DNA from: Comamonadaceae bacterium
GTDB lineage: Bacteria > Pseudomonadota > Gammaproteobacteria > Burkholderiales > Burkholderiaceae
Direction: 5' to 3'
NCBI GenBank assembly: GCA_947484245.1
Contig: CANKOT010000025.1
Location: forward strand, 1 to 25,091
Length of the DNA stretch: 25,091 nucleotides
This document shows, in pieces, positions 7,071-13,878 of the stretch. A program made the position numbers and the translations under genes. Within the stretch, counting starts at the first letter, position 1; each line of letters opens with the position of its first letter. The notes below the pieces were generated by a model, which was not told the DNA's origin, searched no databases, and saw only the letters and a program-made list of their open reading frames with translations.

Positions 7071-7880
7071 ATGCCAAGTTGCATCAGCAGAATCTCACTG
7101 CTTTTGAACCTGTTTGGACTCTGTTTGGGTCTGAGTGTGGCTGTGTTGGCGCAAGCTCAAACACAAACACAAAATCAAGCCCAAGCCCAAGCACCAACCA
7201 ACTTGCCAATTGGCACGCAGCTCAAAGTGCACGGTCTGATGTGGGACGCCCACGAGGTGAGTGTGGCTCAGGTCAAACGTTATGCGAAAAGCACGGGTTT
7301 CGTCAGCCGCGCTGAAAAAGAAGGCGGTGGCTTTATCTATGAGTCTGGCTTTGTACTGAAAAAAGGTTGGACTTGGCGTGCGCCCTTCGGAATTCCAGCG
7401 CAAGACAATGAGCCAGCAGTTCATCTCACATTTGATGAGGCTCAAAAAATTTGTCAACACGAAGGCAAGCGCTTGCCGCGCGACAGCGAATGGGTCAATG
7501 CCGCTTTTGTTGAACAAAGATCGCAAGCCCCAGACGGTTTTATTTCAGGTAAGCGTTATCGTTATCCGAATGGTGACAGCGCGCGCCAAAGTCATTGTCT
7601 TGAAGGCTGCACTTCTTTGAAGGGGACAGCACCCGGGGGGTCACTGTGGCGCGGAACAGGACATGTGCCCGTCATGACAACGCGCCCCGGGGTAAATGGT
7701 TTGTATGACATGGGCGGCAATGTCTGGGAATGGGTTGACACAGGCAGTGGTGACGAGAGAGTCACCCGTGGGGCTTCGTGGTGGTACGACGCCAGCAGAC
7801 AGGTGGCCGATGATGTGGCCACCAAGCCGAGAGACACGCGAGTGGGTTATGTGGGTTTCAGGTGCGTTGCCGCGCCTTGA
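7071..7880 (+). CDS. Exported FGE/SUMF1-fold protein lacking catalytic cysteines
   Basis: This is a 269-residue protein with a signal peptide (hydrophobic core at about 8-26), then a low-complexity Ala/Gln/Thr linker (about 27-41), and a formylglycine-generating-enzyme (SUMF1) domain. Family marks are the EVSVAQVKRY start, a PAVHLTFDEA segment, an LPRDSEW motif, the GLYDMGGNVWEW motif, and the closing RGASW...GFRC pattern. True FGEs have two catalytic cysteines a few residues after RGGSW; here those two positions (239 and 244) are Tyr and Gln. It is therefore unlikely to make formylglycine in sulfatases. Related exported family members act as regulators, binding proteins or other oxidases. 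No sulfatase gene is near. Fold call firm, function open. Confidence 0.87.
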   Translation: MPSCISRISLLLNLFGLCLGLSVAVLAQAQTQTQNQAQAQAPTNLPIGTQLKVHGLMWDAHEVSVAQVKRYAKSTGFVSRAEKEGGGFIYESGFVLKKGWTWRAPFGIPAQDNEPAVHLTFDEAQKICQHEGKRLPRDSEWVNAAFVEQRSQAPDGFISGKRYRYPNGDSARQSHCLEGCTSLKGTAPGGSLWRGTGHVPVMTTRPGVNGLYDMGGNVWEWVDTGSGDERVTRGASWWYDASRQVADDVATKPRDTRVGYVGFRCVAAP

Positions 7881-7928
7881 AAGGCTGGTCAATACGCCGT
7901 TCGCATCGATCCATTTGACAAAGGCGCT

Positions 7929-8936
7929 ATGAACTTCGTCCCCATGATTGAGCTCACCCGCAACGGCATTTCTGAATGCTTGCACATGGGCGCATTGGCC
8001 GTCACTGACACACATGGCAAATTGATAGCGTCTACTGGAAATCCAAATTGGATGTGTTTTACACGTTCCACTCTAAAAGCCTTGCAAGCTTTGCCTCTGA
8101 TTCAAAGTGGTGGCGTCAAACAATTTGGCTTTACCTCGCAAGAACTGGCGCTCATGTGTGCCAGTCACAATGGTGAAGACATGCATGTGGCGCAGGTCTC
8201 TTCCATTCTTCAAAAGAGCGGCACCCGCTACCAGCAATTGCGTTGCGGCTGTCATGTGCCTTATCGATTTAGCTTCAACGACAAGCCCTTGCCCGATGGC
8301 TTTCAATACGACGAGCGGCACCACAACTGCAGCGGCAAGCACAGTGGCTTTTTGGCTTACTGCGCTCTGCATGGGTTGCCCACAGAAAGCTACACAGAGT
8401 TAGACCACCCGCTGCAGCAGGCGGTTAGAAAAGCGGTGGCCGAAGTGGCGGGTGTCGATTCAAAGGACATGGCTTGGGGTGTGGATGGTTGCTCAGCTCC
8501 CAACTTTGCCATGCCATTGTCCAGTTTGGCTAGAGCCTATGCCCGCTTGGCTAAGCCTGAGTCTGATTCAACGTATGGCAACAGTTTGAAACTTTTGGGC
8601 GAAGCCATGACGGCGCATCCCGAACTTGTGTCAGGTACTGGACGAAACGATGCAGACCTCATGCACGCAGGGCGCGGCGATTGGGTGACCAAGGTAGGTG
8701 CTGACGGCGTGCAAGTGGTGGCCAGTCGTTCAAGAGGGCAAGCGTTGGCTTTGAAGATTGCCGATGGCAATAAAGTGGCGTTGTTTGCGGCCACCATTGA
8801 AGCGCTTGATCAGTTGGGGTGGTTGGATACCCAGCAGCGTGAAGCTTTAGGGGCTTGGCGTTCTCAGGCAATTCTAAACATCAAGGGCGCTCAAGTGGGA
8901 GAGCGTCGCCCTGTTTTTCAAATCCAAAAGGCCTGA
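7929..8936 (+). CDS. L-asparaginase, Rhizobium etli (class 3) type
   Basis: This is a 335-residue asparaginase of the zinc-containing R. etli AnsA/ReAV family, not the E. coli type. It hydrolyses L-asparagine to aspartate and ammonia, probably in the cytoplasm since no signal peptide is seen. The family's key residues are all present: the S-x-x-K pair S47 and K50, S79 in an ASHNGE motif, the metal site C134, K137 and C188, and the HHNCSGKHSGF motif around them. These are the known ReAV residues shifted by one position. ATG 7929 is preceded by AAAGG at about 7919-7923; an in-frame ATG five codons later is the only alternative. It ends 15 bases from the convergent MATE gene. Complete, no unusual changes. 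Confidence 0.93.
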   Translation: MNFVPMIELTRNGISECLHMGALAVTDTHGKLIASTGNPNWMCFTRSTLKALQALPLIQSGGVKQFGFTSQELALMCASHNGEDMHVAQVSSILQKSGTRYQQLRCGCHVPYRFSFNDKPLPDGFQYDERHHNCSGKHSGFLAYCALHGLPTESYTELDHPLQQAVRKAVAEVAGVDSKDMAWGVDGCSAPNFAMPLSSLARAYARLAKPESDSTYGNSLKLLGEAMTAHPELVSGTGRNDADLMHAGRGDWVTKVGADGVQVVASRSRGQALALKIADGNKVALFAATIEALDQLGWLDTQQREALGAWRSQAILNIKGAQVGERRPVFQIQKA

Positions 8937-8951
8937 AGCCGCTACTTCAAT

Positions 8952-10280
8952 TCACCGAGCCCAGCTGACTTTCCAAACCGCTACTGCAGTGAGCAAGCCA
9001 AAGCTCACCATGCCTGCTGCAATGAGCATAAACAGTTGCTCTATGCTGCCATTGTTTTGGATGAGCCAGTAGCCACCAACAGCCACCACAACCAGCCTGA
9101 AGGTGCCTGCCAGGACGGGCCCCAATAGCTTCCCTGCGCCTTGCGATGCAAAGTACAGGCACAAACCAATTGCAAAGAAACCATAACAAGGGCCAACCCA
9201 TTTGAAATACTGATGGGCATGAAACAAAACGGTGGTGTTGCTCGTGAACATTTCAGACCAAACGCCAGGCCAAACAGTGACCAACAGACCGATACCGCCT
9301 ATCAATGCTGCAGACATGAGCGAGCCAGCCCAGGCCACTTTTTTGGCGCGCTCAAAAAGTTGCGCACCTAAAGCCATGCCCACCATGGGTACACAGGCCA
9401 CACCAAATGCAAAGGTCATGGGCACCAACAAAAACTCCAGACGTGTGCCAATGCCATAACCTGCCAAGGCTTCGGGTCCAAAGCTTGAAATGAGCCGCGT
9501 CAAAATCAAAATCGTGGCGACTGTTTGCAAAGTAGACAAGCTAGACATGGCGCCCACTTTGAGAATATCCATGAACAAAGGTTTTGACAATGGGCTCTTG
9601 AAGCTCAAGCGCAGCATGCTGCGAGAAGAGCGCAAATAGGCAAACAAATACAGGGTGCTTGCGCTAAACGCAATGACATATCCCATGGCAATGCCTGCCA
9701 TGCCGAAACTTGGAATAGGCCCCCAACCCAAACCCAAAACACCGCTCAAGGTCACTTGTGCCACACAAGCTATCAACAACACCAAGGAGGGCGTTTTCAT
9801 GTTGCCAGATCCGCGAATGACAGAAGCAAAACCGTTGGTCAGCCAAATACTCGCGGCACCCCAAAACGCCACATTCGCATAGGCCAAAGATTGCAACAGT
9901 GCTTCGCCCTGACCCCCTAGCAAGCGAAAAATAGGTTCGCCCCAAACAATGAAAATGAACGTGAAGAATAAGCCCATGCCCAAACAGATCAGGGCGGCAT
10001 GCAACACCAGCGCATTGGCTTTGCCCAGATCGTTGGCGCCAAGTGCTCGACTCACAGCCGACGAAATACCGCCTCCCATAGACCCTGCAGACAACATTTG
10101 CTGCAACATGATGCATGGAAAAACCAAGGCGATGCCGGCCAAGGACATGGTGCCCAAATACCCCACATACCAAGTTTCAGCAATGCTCACCAGCGTACCG
10201 GCGGTCATGGCTAAAAGGTTGGGGAGGGTCAAGCGCCAAATCGTCGGAACGATGGGCGCTGTGATGAGTGTGTTTTGCAA
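8952..10280 (-). CDS. MATE-family efflux transporter
   Basis: This is a 442-residue inner-membrane protein with about 12 hydrophobic segments in two related halves, matching the multidrug and toxic compound extrusion (MATE) family, cation-driven antiporters. Typical features are the N-terminal LPNLLAMTAGTLVSIAETWY region, the GGGISSAVSRALGA loop after helix 2, and the A-G-Y-G-I-G-T-R-L-E motif in the second half. It begins 13 bases after the stop of the enoyl-CoA hydratase gene on the same strand, so the two are probably co-transcribed from the divergent paa promoter region. The exported substrate is not known; export of aromatic acids or CoA-pathway by-products would fit the context but is a guess. 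Related proteins are often annotated as NorM or DinF-like. Confidence 0.93.
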   Translation of the reverse strand: MQNTLITAPIVPTIWRLTLPNLLAMTAGTLVSIAETWYVGYLGTMSLAGIALVFPCIMLQQMLSAGSMGGGISSAVSRALGANDLGKANALVLHAALICLGMGLFFTFIFIVWGEPIFRLLGGQGEALLQSLAYANVAFWGAASIWLTNGFASVIRGSGNMKTPSLVLLIACVAQVTLSGVLGLGWGPIPSFGMAGIAMGYVIAFSASTLYLFAYLRSSRSMLRLSFKSPLSKPLFMDILKVGAMSSLSTLQTVATILILTRLISSFGPEALAGYGIGTRLEFLLVPMTFAFGVACVPMVGMALGAQLFERAKKVAWAGSLMSAALIGGIGLLVTVWPGVWSEMFTSNTTVLFHAHQYFKWVGPCYGFFAIGLCLYFASQGAGKLLGPVLAGTFRLVVVAVGGYWLIQNNGSIEQLFMLIAAGMVSFGLLTAVAVWKVSWAR

Positions 10281-10293
10281 CGAGCGCTACGAC

Positions 10294-11073
10294 TTAACGA
10301 TTCACGAATTGCGGTGCGCGCTTGTTCAAAAATGCGTCCATGCCTTCTTTTTGATCTTCGGTTGCAAACATCGAATGGAACAAACGGCGCTCAAACATCA
10401 CGCCATCGCTCAGGCCACTTTCGAAGGCGCGGTTGACGCATTCCTTGGCCGCCATCACCGCCAATTGGCCCATGCCGCAAATGACCAGGGCAGCGCCCAA
10501 GGCTTCTTCCATCAATTTTTCGGTAGGCACCACGCGGCTCACCAAGCCTGCGCGCTCGGCTTCTTGGGCGTCCATCATGCGGGCTGTTAAAGCCAAGTCC
10601 ATGGCCTTAGATTTGCCCACTGCGCGCGGCAGACGCTGCGTTCCGCCTGCACCAGGAATGATGCCCAACTTGATTTCGGGTTGTCCAAACTTGGCGTTTT
10701 CGGCAGCAATAATAAAGTCGCACATCATGGCCAACTCGCAACCACCGCCTAAGGCAAAGCCACTCACGGCGGCAATCACGGGCTTGCGAATGCTGCGAAT
10801 GGTTTCCCAATTGCGCGTGATGAAATCTTGTTTGTAGACATCGCTGAAGTTGTGTTTGGCCATGGCCGAAATGTCGGCGCCAGCTGCAAAGGCCTTTTCA
10901 CTGCCCGTGACGATGATGCAGCCAATGGCTTCGTCGGCGTCAAAGGCCTTGAGGGCGGTACCCAGTTCGTCCATCAAGGGGCCATTCAAAGCATTCAATG
11001 CTTTGGGGCGATTGAGGGTGACGATACCGACTTTGCCGCCTTCAACGCGGACTTCAATGTTTTCGTAAGACAA
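10294..11073 (-). CDS. Enoyl-CoA hydratase (crotonase family)
   Basis: This is a complete 259-residue enoyl-CoA hydratase that adds water across trans-2-enoyl-CoA. The oxyanion-hole motif AAGADI (63-68) and both catalytic glutamates, E113 in GGGCELAM and E133 in GQPEIKLG, are present as in rat mitochondrial crotonase. The start codon is TTG at 11073, supported by AGGAG 8 bases upstream. It diverges from paaG across a 187-base gap with a palindromic operator-like site, so it could serve as the PaaF hydratase of the phenylacetate pathway. The sequence looks like the general beta-oxidation hydratase of Burkholderiales, so I leave the symbol open. It is followed closely by a MATE transporter gene. 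Confidence 0.92.
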   Translation of the reverse strand: MSYENIEVRVEGGKVGIVTLNRPKALNALNGPLMDELGTALKAFDADEAIGCIIVTGSEKAFAAGADISAMAKHNFSDVYKQDFITRNWETIRSIRKPVIAAVSGFALGGGCELAMMCDFIIAAENAKFGQPEIKLGIIPGAGGTQRLPRAVGKSKAMDLALTARMMDAQEAERAGLVSRVVPTEKLMEEALGAALVICGMGQLAVMAAKECVNRAFESGLSDGVMFERRLFHSMFATEDQKEGMDAFLNKRAPQFVNR

Positions 11074-11150
11074 AAGGATTCTCCTATCAGGTGCTAAATG
11101 CCATCACCCCTGACTATAACGGGACGAAAAAGATGCTTAAATCAAGGGAA

Positions 11151-11178
11151 AATATTAGCCAACCGATCGGTCGGTCAA
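11151..11178 (-). promoter_or_regulatory. Candidate promoter for the enoyl-CoA hydratase gene
   Basis: On the minus strand TTGACC (11178-11173) and TAATAT (11157-11152) are separated by 15 bases, or AATATT by 16. This is a reasonable sigma70 match with slightly short spacing. The palindrome at 11162-11175 lies between and over these elements, as expected for a repressor. The leader to the TTG start would be about 70 bases. Confidence 0.4.
11162..11175. promoter_or_regulatory. TetR-type palindromic operator, possibly for PaaR
   Basis: The 14-base sequence ACCGATCGGTCGGT is an inverted repeat with six of seven paired positions matching. It is the strongest palindrome in the divergent gap between the enoyl-CoA hydratase gene and paaG. 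TetR-family PaaR repressors control phenylacetate genes in Burkholderiales and respond to phenylacetyl-CoA, and their sites are GC-rich ACCG/CGGT palindromes as far as I recall. The paaR gene is not in the window, so the regulator is inferred from context. Confidence 0.6.
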
Positions 11179-11220
11179 TGGTACATTTTCAATTTCCGCC
11201 AACATTCAGTCCTTCACTTT

Positions 11221-11250
11221 CACCTTCACCTTCACCTTCACCTTCACCTT
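11221..11250 (+). repeat. CACCTT hexanucleotide tandem repeat, five copies
   Basis: Five perfect CACCTT units lie in the paaG leader, with a degenerate unit just before (TTCACTTT) and after (CAACTC). The tract ends 10 bases before the paaG ATG, in the place where a ribosome binding site should be. It has no Shine-Dalgarno character on the plus strand. Copy-number change would alter leader length, not the reading frame. Confidence 0.95.
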
Positions 11251-11260
11251 CAACTCGACC

Positions 11261-12064
11261 ATGACCTCAGAACACACTTTGTCAGTGACCTTTGAAAAAC
11301 GCGGCGCCGTGGCCTTGGTCACTTTCAACCGCCCCCAAGCGCTGAACAGCTTCACGCGCCAAATGCACCACGATTTGTGGGCAGCGTTTGACCAAGCCGA
11401 AGCCGATGCCGAAATCAGAGCCATGGTGTTGACAGGGGCGGGCAGAGGTTTTTGTGCAGGCGCCGATTTGTCGGAGTTTGATTTCACACCCGGCCCCGAC
11501 ATGGTCAAGCGTGCCGATCCTGGCCCCATCATTGACCAAGCGTTCAACCCCACCACACGCCGCATCCAAGCATTGCGCATGCCGGTTGTGGCTGCTGTCA
11601 ATGGCGTAGCGGCTGGCGCGGGTGCATCCATTGCCATGGCTTGTGACATTGTCATTGCTTCACCGCAAGCCAGTTTTATTCAAGCCTTTAGCAAAATTGG
11701 TCTCATTCCAGACGCAGGCAGCAGTTGGTTGTTGGTAGAGCGTTTGGGTTTGCCGCGTGCTTTGGCATTGGCCATGACGGGTGACAAATTGATGGCCGAG
11801 CAAGCCAAGGCCTGGGGCATGATTTGGGATGTGGCCGACGACGCTGTGGCTGCATCGTTGAGCATGGCCGACAAGTTGGCCGTCATGCCCACCAAGGCAT
11901 TGGTGGCCACGCGCAAACTCATGGCGGGTGCGCATACCCGCAGCTTGTCAGAGCAGCTGGACCAAGAGCGTGACGCGCAATCTGCGCTGGGTCAATCGCA
12001 CGATTACTTTGAAGGTGTGAAAGCTTTCTTAGAAAAGCGGCCTGCCAAATTCAAAGGGGAATGA
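11261..12064 (+). CDS. paaG: Epoxyphenylacetyl-CoA isomerase PaaG
   Basis: This is a 267-residue crotonase-family protein matching PaaG, which isomerises ring-1,2-epoxyphenylacetyl-CoA to the seven-membered oxepin-CoA in aerobic phenylacetate breakdown. The oxyanion motif FCAGADLSEF (64-73) and the PaaG-type catalytic aspartate D151 in GLIPDAGSSW are visible; the first crotonase glutamate is replaced (AGAGASIAMA), as in PaaG. The ATG at 11261 is the only sensible start but has no Shine-Dalgarno; the hexamer repeat fills that place. It overlaps paaI by ATGA, so it leads a paaG-paaI-paaK operon. The epoxidase paaABCDE and paaZ are absent from the window and must be elsewhere for the full pathway. 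Confidence 0.9.
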   Translation: MTSEHTLSVTFEKRGAVALVTFNRPQALNSFTRQMHHDLWAAFDQAEADAEIRAMVLTGAGRGFCAGADLSEFDFTPGPDMVKRADPGPIIDQAFNPTTRRIQALRMPVVAAVNGVAAGAGASIAMACDIVIASPQASFIQAFSKIGLIPDAGSSWLLVERLGLPRALALAMTGDKLMAEQAKAWGMIWDVADDAVAASLSMADKLAVMPTKALVATRKLMAGAHTRSLSEQLDQERDAQSALGQSHDYFEGVKAFLEKRPAKFKGE

Positions 12065-12531
12065 AGATGAACACCACGCCAACCCAGCTTGCAGTGCCTT
12101 CGCAAGCCACCATGGATTTGGCAAGGCAAGTGGGTGAATCGATGTTTGCCGCAGACACAGCCAGCAAAGACACCATGGGCATGCAGCTTATTTCGTGTGA
12201 ACCGGGCCGCGCAGTGATTCAAATGACGGTTAAAGACATGCACTTGAATGGTCACAAAATTTGCCATGGTGGATTTATCTTTACGCTGGCCGACTCCACC
12301 TTTGCGTTTGCGTGCAACAGCTACAACAAGGTGGCTGTGGCCGCTGGTTGTAGCATTGAATTTTTAAAATCGGGCCAGCTGGGTGATGTGTTGACTTGTG
12401 TCGGCCAGGAGCAAGCCTTGAGTGGCCGCCACGGTATTTACGACATGAAAGTGACCAACCAAAAGGGCGAAGTGATTGCCATGTTCAGAGGCAAGAGTGC
12501 GCAGATTCAAGGCACTGTCATCCCTGAATAA
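12061..12531 (+). CDS. paaI: Hydroxyphenylacetyl-CoA thioesterase PaaI
   Basis: This is a 156-residue hotdog-fold thioesterase. The PaaI signature is clear: CHGG at 68-71 followed by FIFTLADS with D78, which is the active-site region of this family, and an FACNSY segment. In the phenylacetate pathway it removes CoA from stalled ring-hydroxylated or epoxide-derived intermediates and so frees CoA. The start overlaps the paaG stop by ATGA; an in-frame ATG at 12067 is a second possibility, and AAAGGGGA at about 12053-12060 could serve either. It is followed by paaK after 33 bases. Length is close to that of the E. coli protein (140) with a slightly longer N-terminus. Confidence 0.93.
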   Translation: MKMNTTPTQLAVPSQATMDLARQVGESMFAADTASKDTMGMQLISCEPGRAVIQMTVKDMHLNGHKICHGGFIFTLADSTFAFACNSYNKVAVAAGCSIEFLKSGQLGDVLTCVGQEQALSGRHGIYDMKVTNQKGEVIAMFRGKSAQIQGTVIPE

Positions 12532-12564
12532 TTTGACCTGCAGAAACTCGACGGAGAATTTTTG

Positions 12565-13869
12565 ATGAGCACCCCCTCACGTTTGCCTTTAGAACCTATA
12601 GAAAAAGCCAGCACCGATGAACTGCGCGCCTTGCAACTCAAGCGCTTGAAAGCCACGCTGCAACACGCTTACGACAATTCACCGGTCTACAAGCGCAAGT
12701 TTGATGCAGCGGGTATGCACCCGAGTGATTGCAAATCATTGGCCGATTTGGCCAAGTTTCCGTTCACCACCAAAGCCGATTTGCGCGACAGCTATCCCTA
12801 TGGCATGTTTGCCGTGCCTCGCTCGGGTTGCTCGCGCATTCATGCGTCTAGTGGTACTACCGGCAAGCCAACAGTAGTGGGCTATACCCAGCGCGACATC
12901 GACACTTGGGCCACGGTGGTGGCGCGCAGTATTCGAGCAGGCGGTGCGCAAGCAGGCGACATGGTGCATGTGAGCTATGGCTATGGTTTGTTTACCGGTG
13001 GTTTGGGCGCGCACTACGGTGCAGAAAAATTAGGCCTCACGGTGGTGCCTTTTGGCGGCGGCCAAACTGAGCGTCAAGTGCAGCTCATTCAAGATTTCAA
13101 GCCCGAGATCATCATGGTCACGCCCAGCTACATGCTGGCCATTGCCGATGAGTTTGAGCGTCAAGGCATTGACCCACGCAGTACTTCATTGCGCATTGGT
13201 ATTTTTGGTGCCGAGCCCTGGACCAACGACATGCGCGCGGCCATTGAGCAGCGAATGGGCATTGACGCAGTGGATATTTATGGCTTGTCTGAGGTCATGG
13301 GCCCAGGCGTTGCCAGCGAGTGCATCGAAACCAAAGACGGCCCCACCATTTGGGAAGACCATTTCTACCCCGAAATCATCAACCCCGAAACGGGTGAGCC
13401 GGTGGCCGATGGTGAAATGGGCGAACTGGTGTTCACCAGCCTGACCAAAGAAGCCTTGCCCATCATCCGGTACCGAACGCGTGACTTAACGCGCTTGTTG
13501 CCGGGCACGGCACGCACCATGCGCCGAATGGAAAAAATCACGGGCCGAAGCGATGACATGATGATCATTCGCGGTGTCAATGTGTTCCCTTCACAAATTG
13601 AAGAGTTGATTTTGAAGCGCCCAGAATTGGCACCCCACTACCAATGTGTGCTTACGCGCGAAGGGCCGATGGACAACCTGATGGTCGCAGTTGAGACGCG
13701 TCCTGGCACCAAGCCAGACAGCCAAGAAGCTCGCGCTGCCGCCAAAATGCTGCAGCATGAAATCAAGGTCTACATTGGCTCGAGTGTCGAAATCGATTTG
13801 CGCGCAGAGGGCGGCGTCGAGCGCAGCCAAGGCAAGGCCAAGCGAGTACTCGACCTGCGCGCTAAATAA
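12565..13869 (+). CDS. paaK: Phenylacetate-CoA ligase PaaK
   Basis: This is a 434-residue ATP-dependent phenylacetate-CoA ligase that starts aerobic phenylacetate breakdown by forming phenylacetyl-CoA with release of AMP. The adenylate-forming signature SSGTTGKP begins at S95, a YGLSE motif follows in the middle, and the C-terminal domain has GRSDDMMIIRG and a lysine-rich end. The ATG at 12565 is chosen because GGAGA at 12553-12557 lies 7 bases upstream; a TTG codon immediately before it is not needed. It closes the paaG-paaI-paaK run and ends 9 bases from the convergent M61 peptidase gene. Length agrees with the family (E. coli 437). Confidence 0.95.
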   Translation: MSTPSRLPLEPIEKASTDELRALQLKRLKATLQHAYDNSPVYKRKFDAAGMHPSDCKSLADLAKFPFTTKADLRDSYPYGMFAVPRSGCSRIHASSGTTGKPTVVGYTQRDIDTWATVVARSIRAGGAQAGDMVHVSYGYGLFTGGLGAHYGAEKLGLTVVPFGGGQTERQVQLIQDFKPEIIMVTPSYMLAIADEFERQGIDPRSTSLRIGIFGAEPWTNDMRAAIEQRMGIDAVDIYGLSEVMGPGVASECIETKDGPTIWEDHFYPEIINPETGEPVADGEMGELVFTSLTKEALPIIRYRTRDLTRLLPGTARTMRRMEKITGRSDDMMIIRGVNVFPSQIEELILKRPELAPHYQCVLTREGPMDNLMVAVETRPGTKPDSQEARAAAKMLQHEIKVYIGSSVEIDLRAEGGVERSQGKAKRVLDLRAK

Positions 13870-13878
13870 AGCGAAGCG

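Noticed and set aside
10294..11073. Calling the hydratase paaF
   Set aside because: Its position next to paaG invites this, but the sequence resembles the general beta-oxidation hydratase and no specific PaaF residue could be recognised.
11206..11655. A minus-strand frame ending in a Lys-Val repeat
   Set aside because: The Lys-Val run is only the translation of the CACCTT repeat on the other strand, and the rest is opposite paaG.
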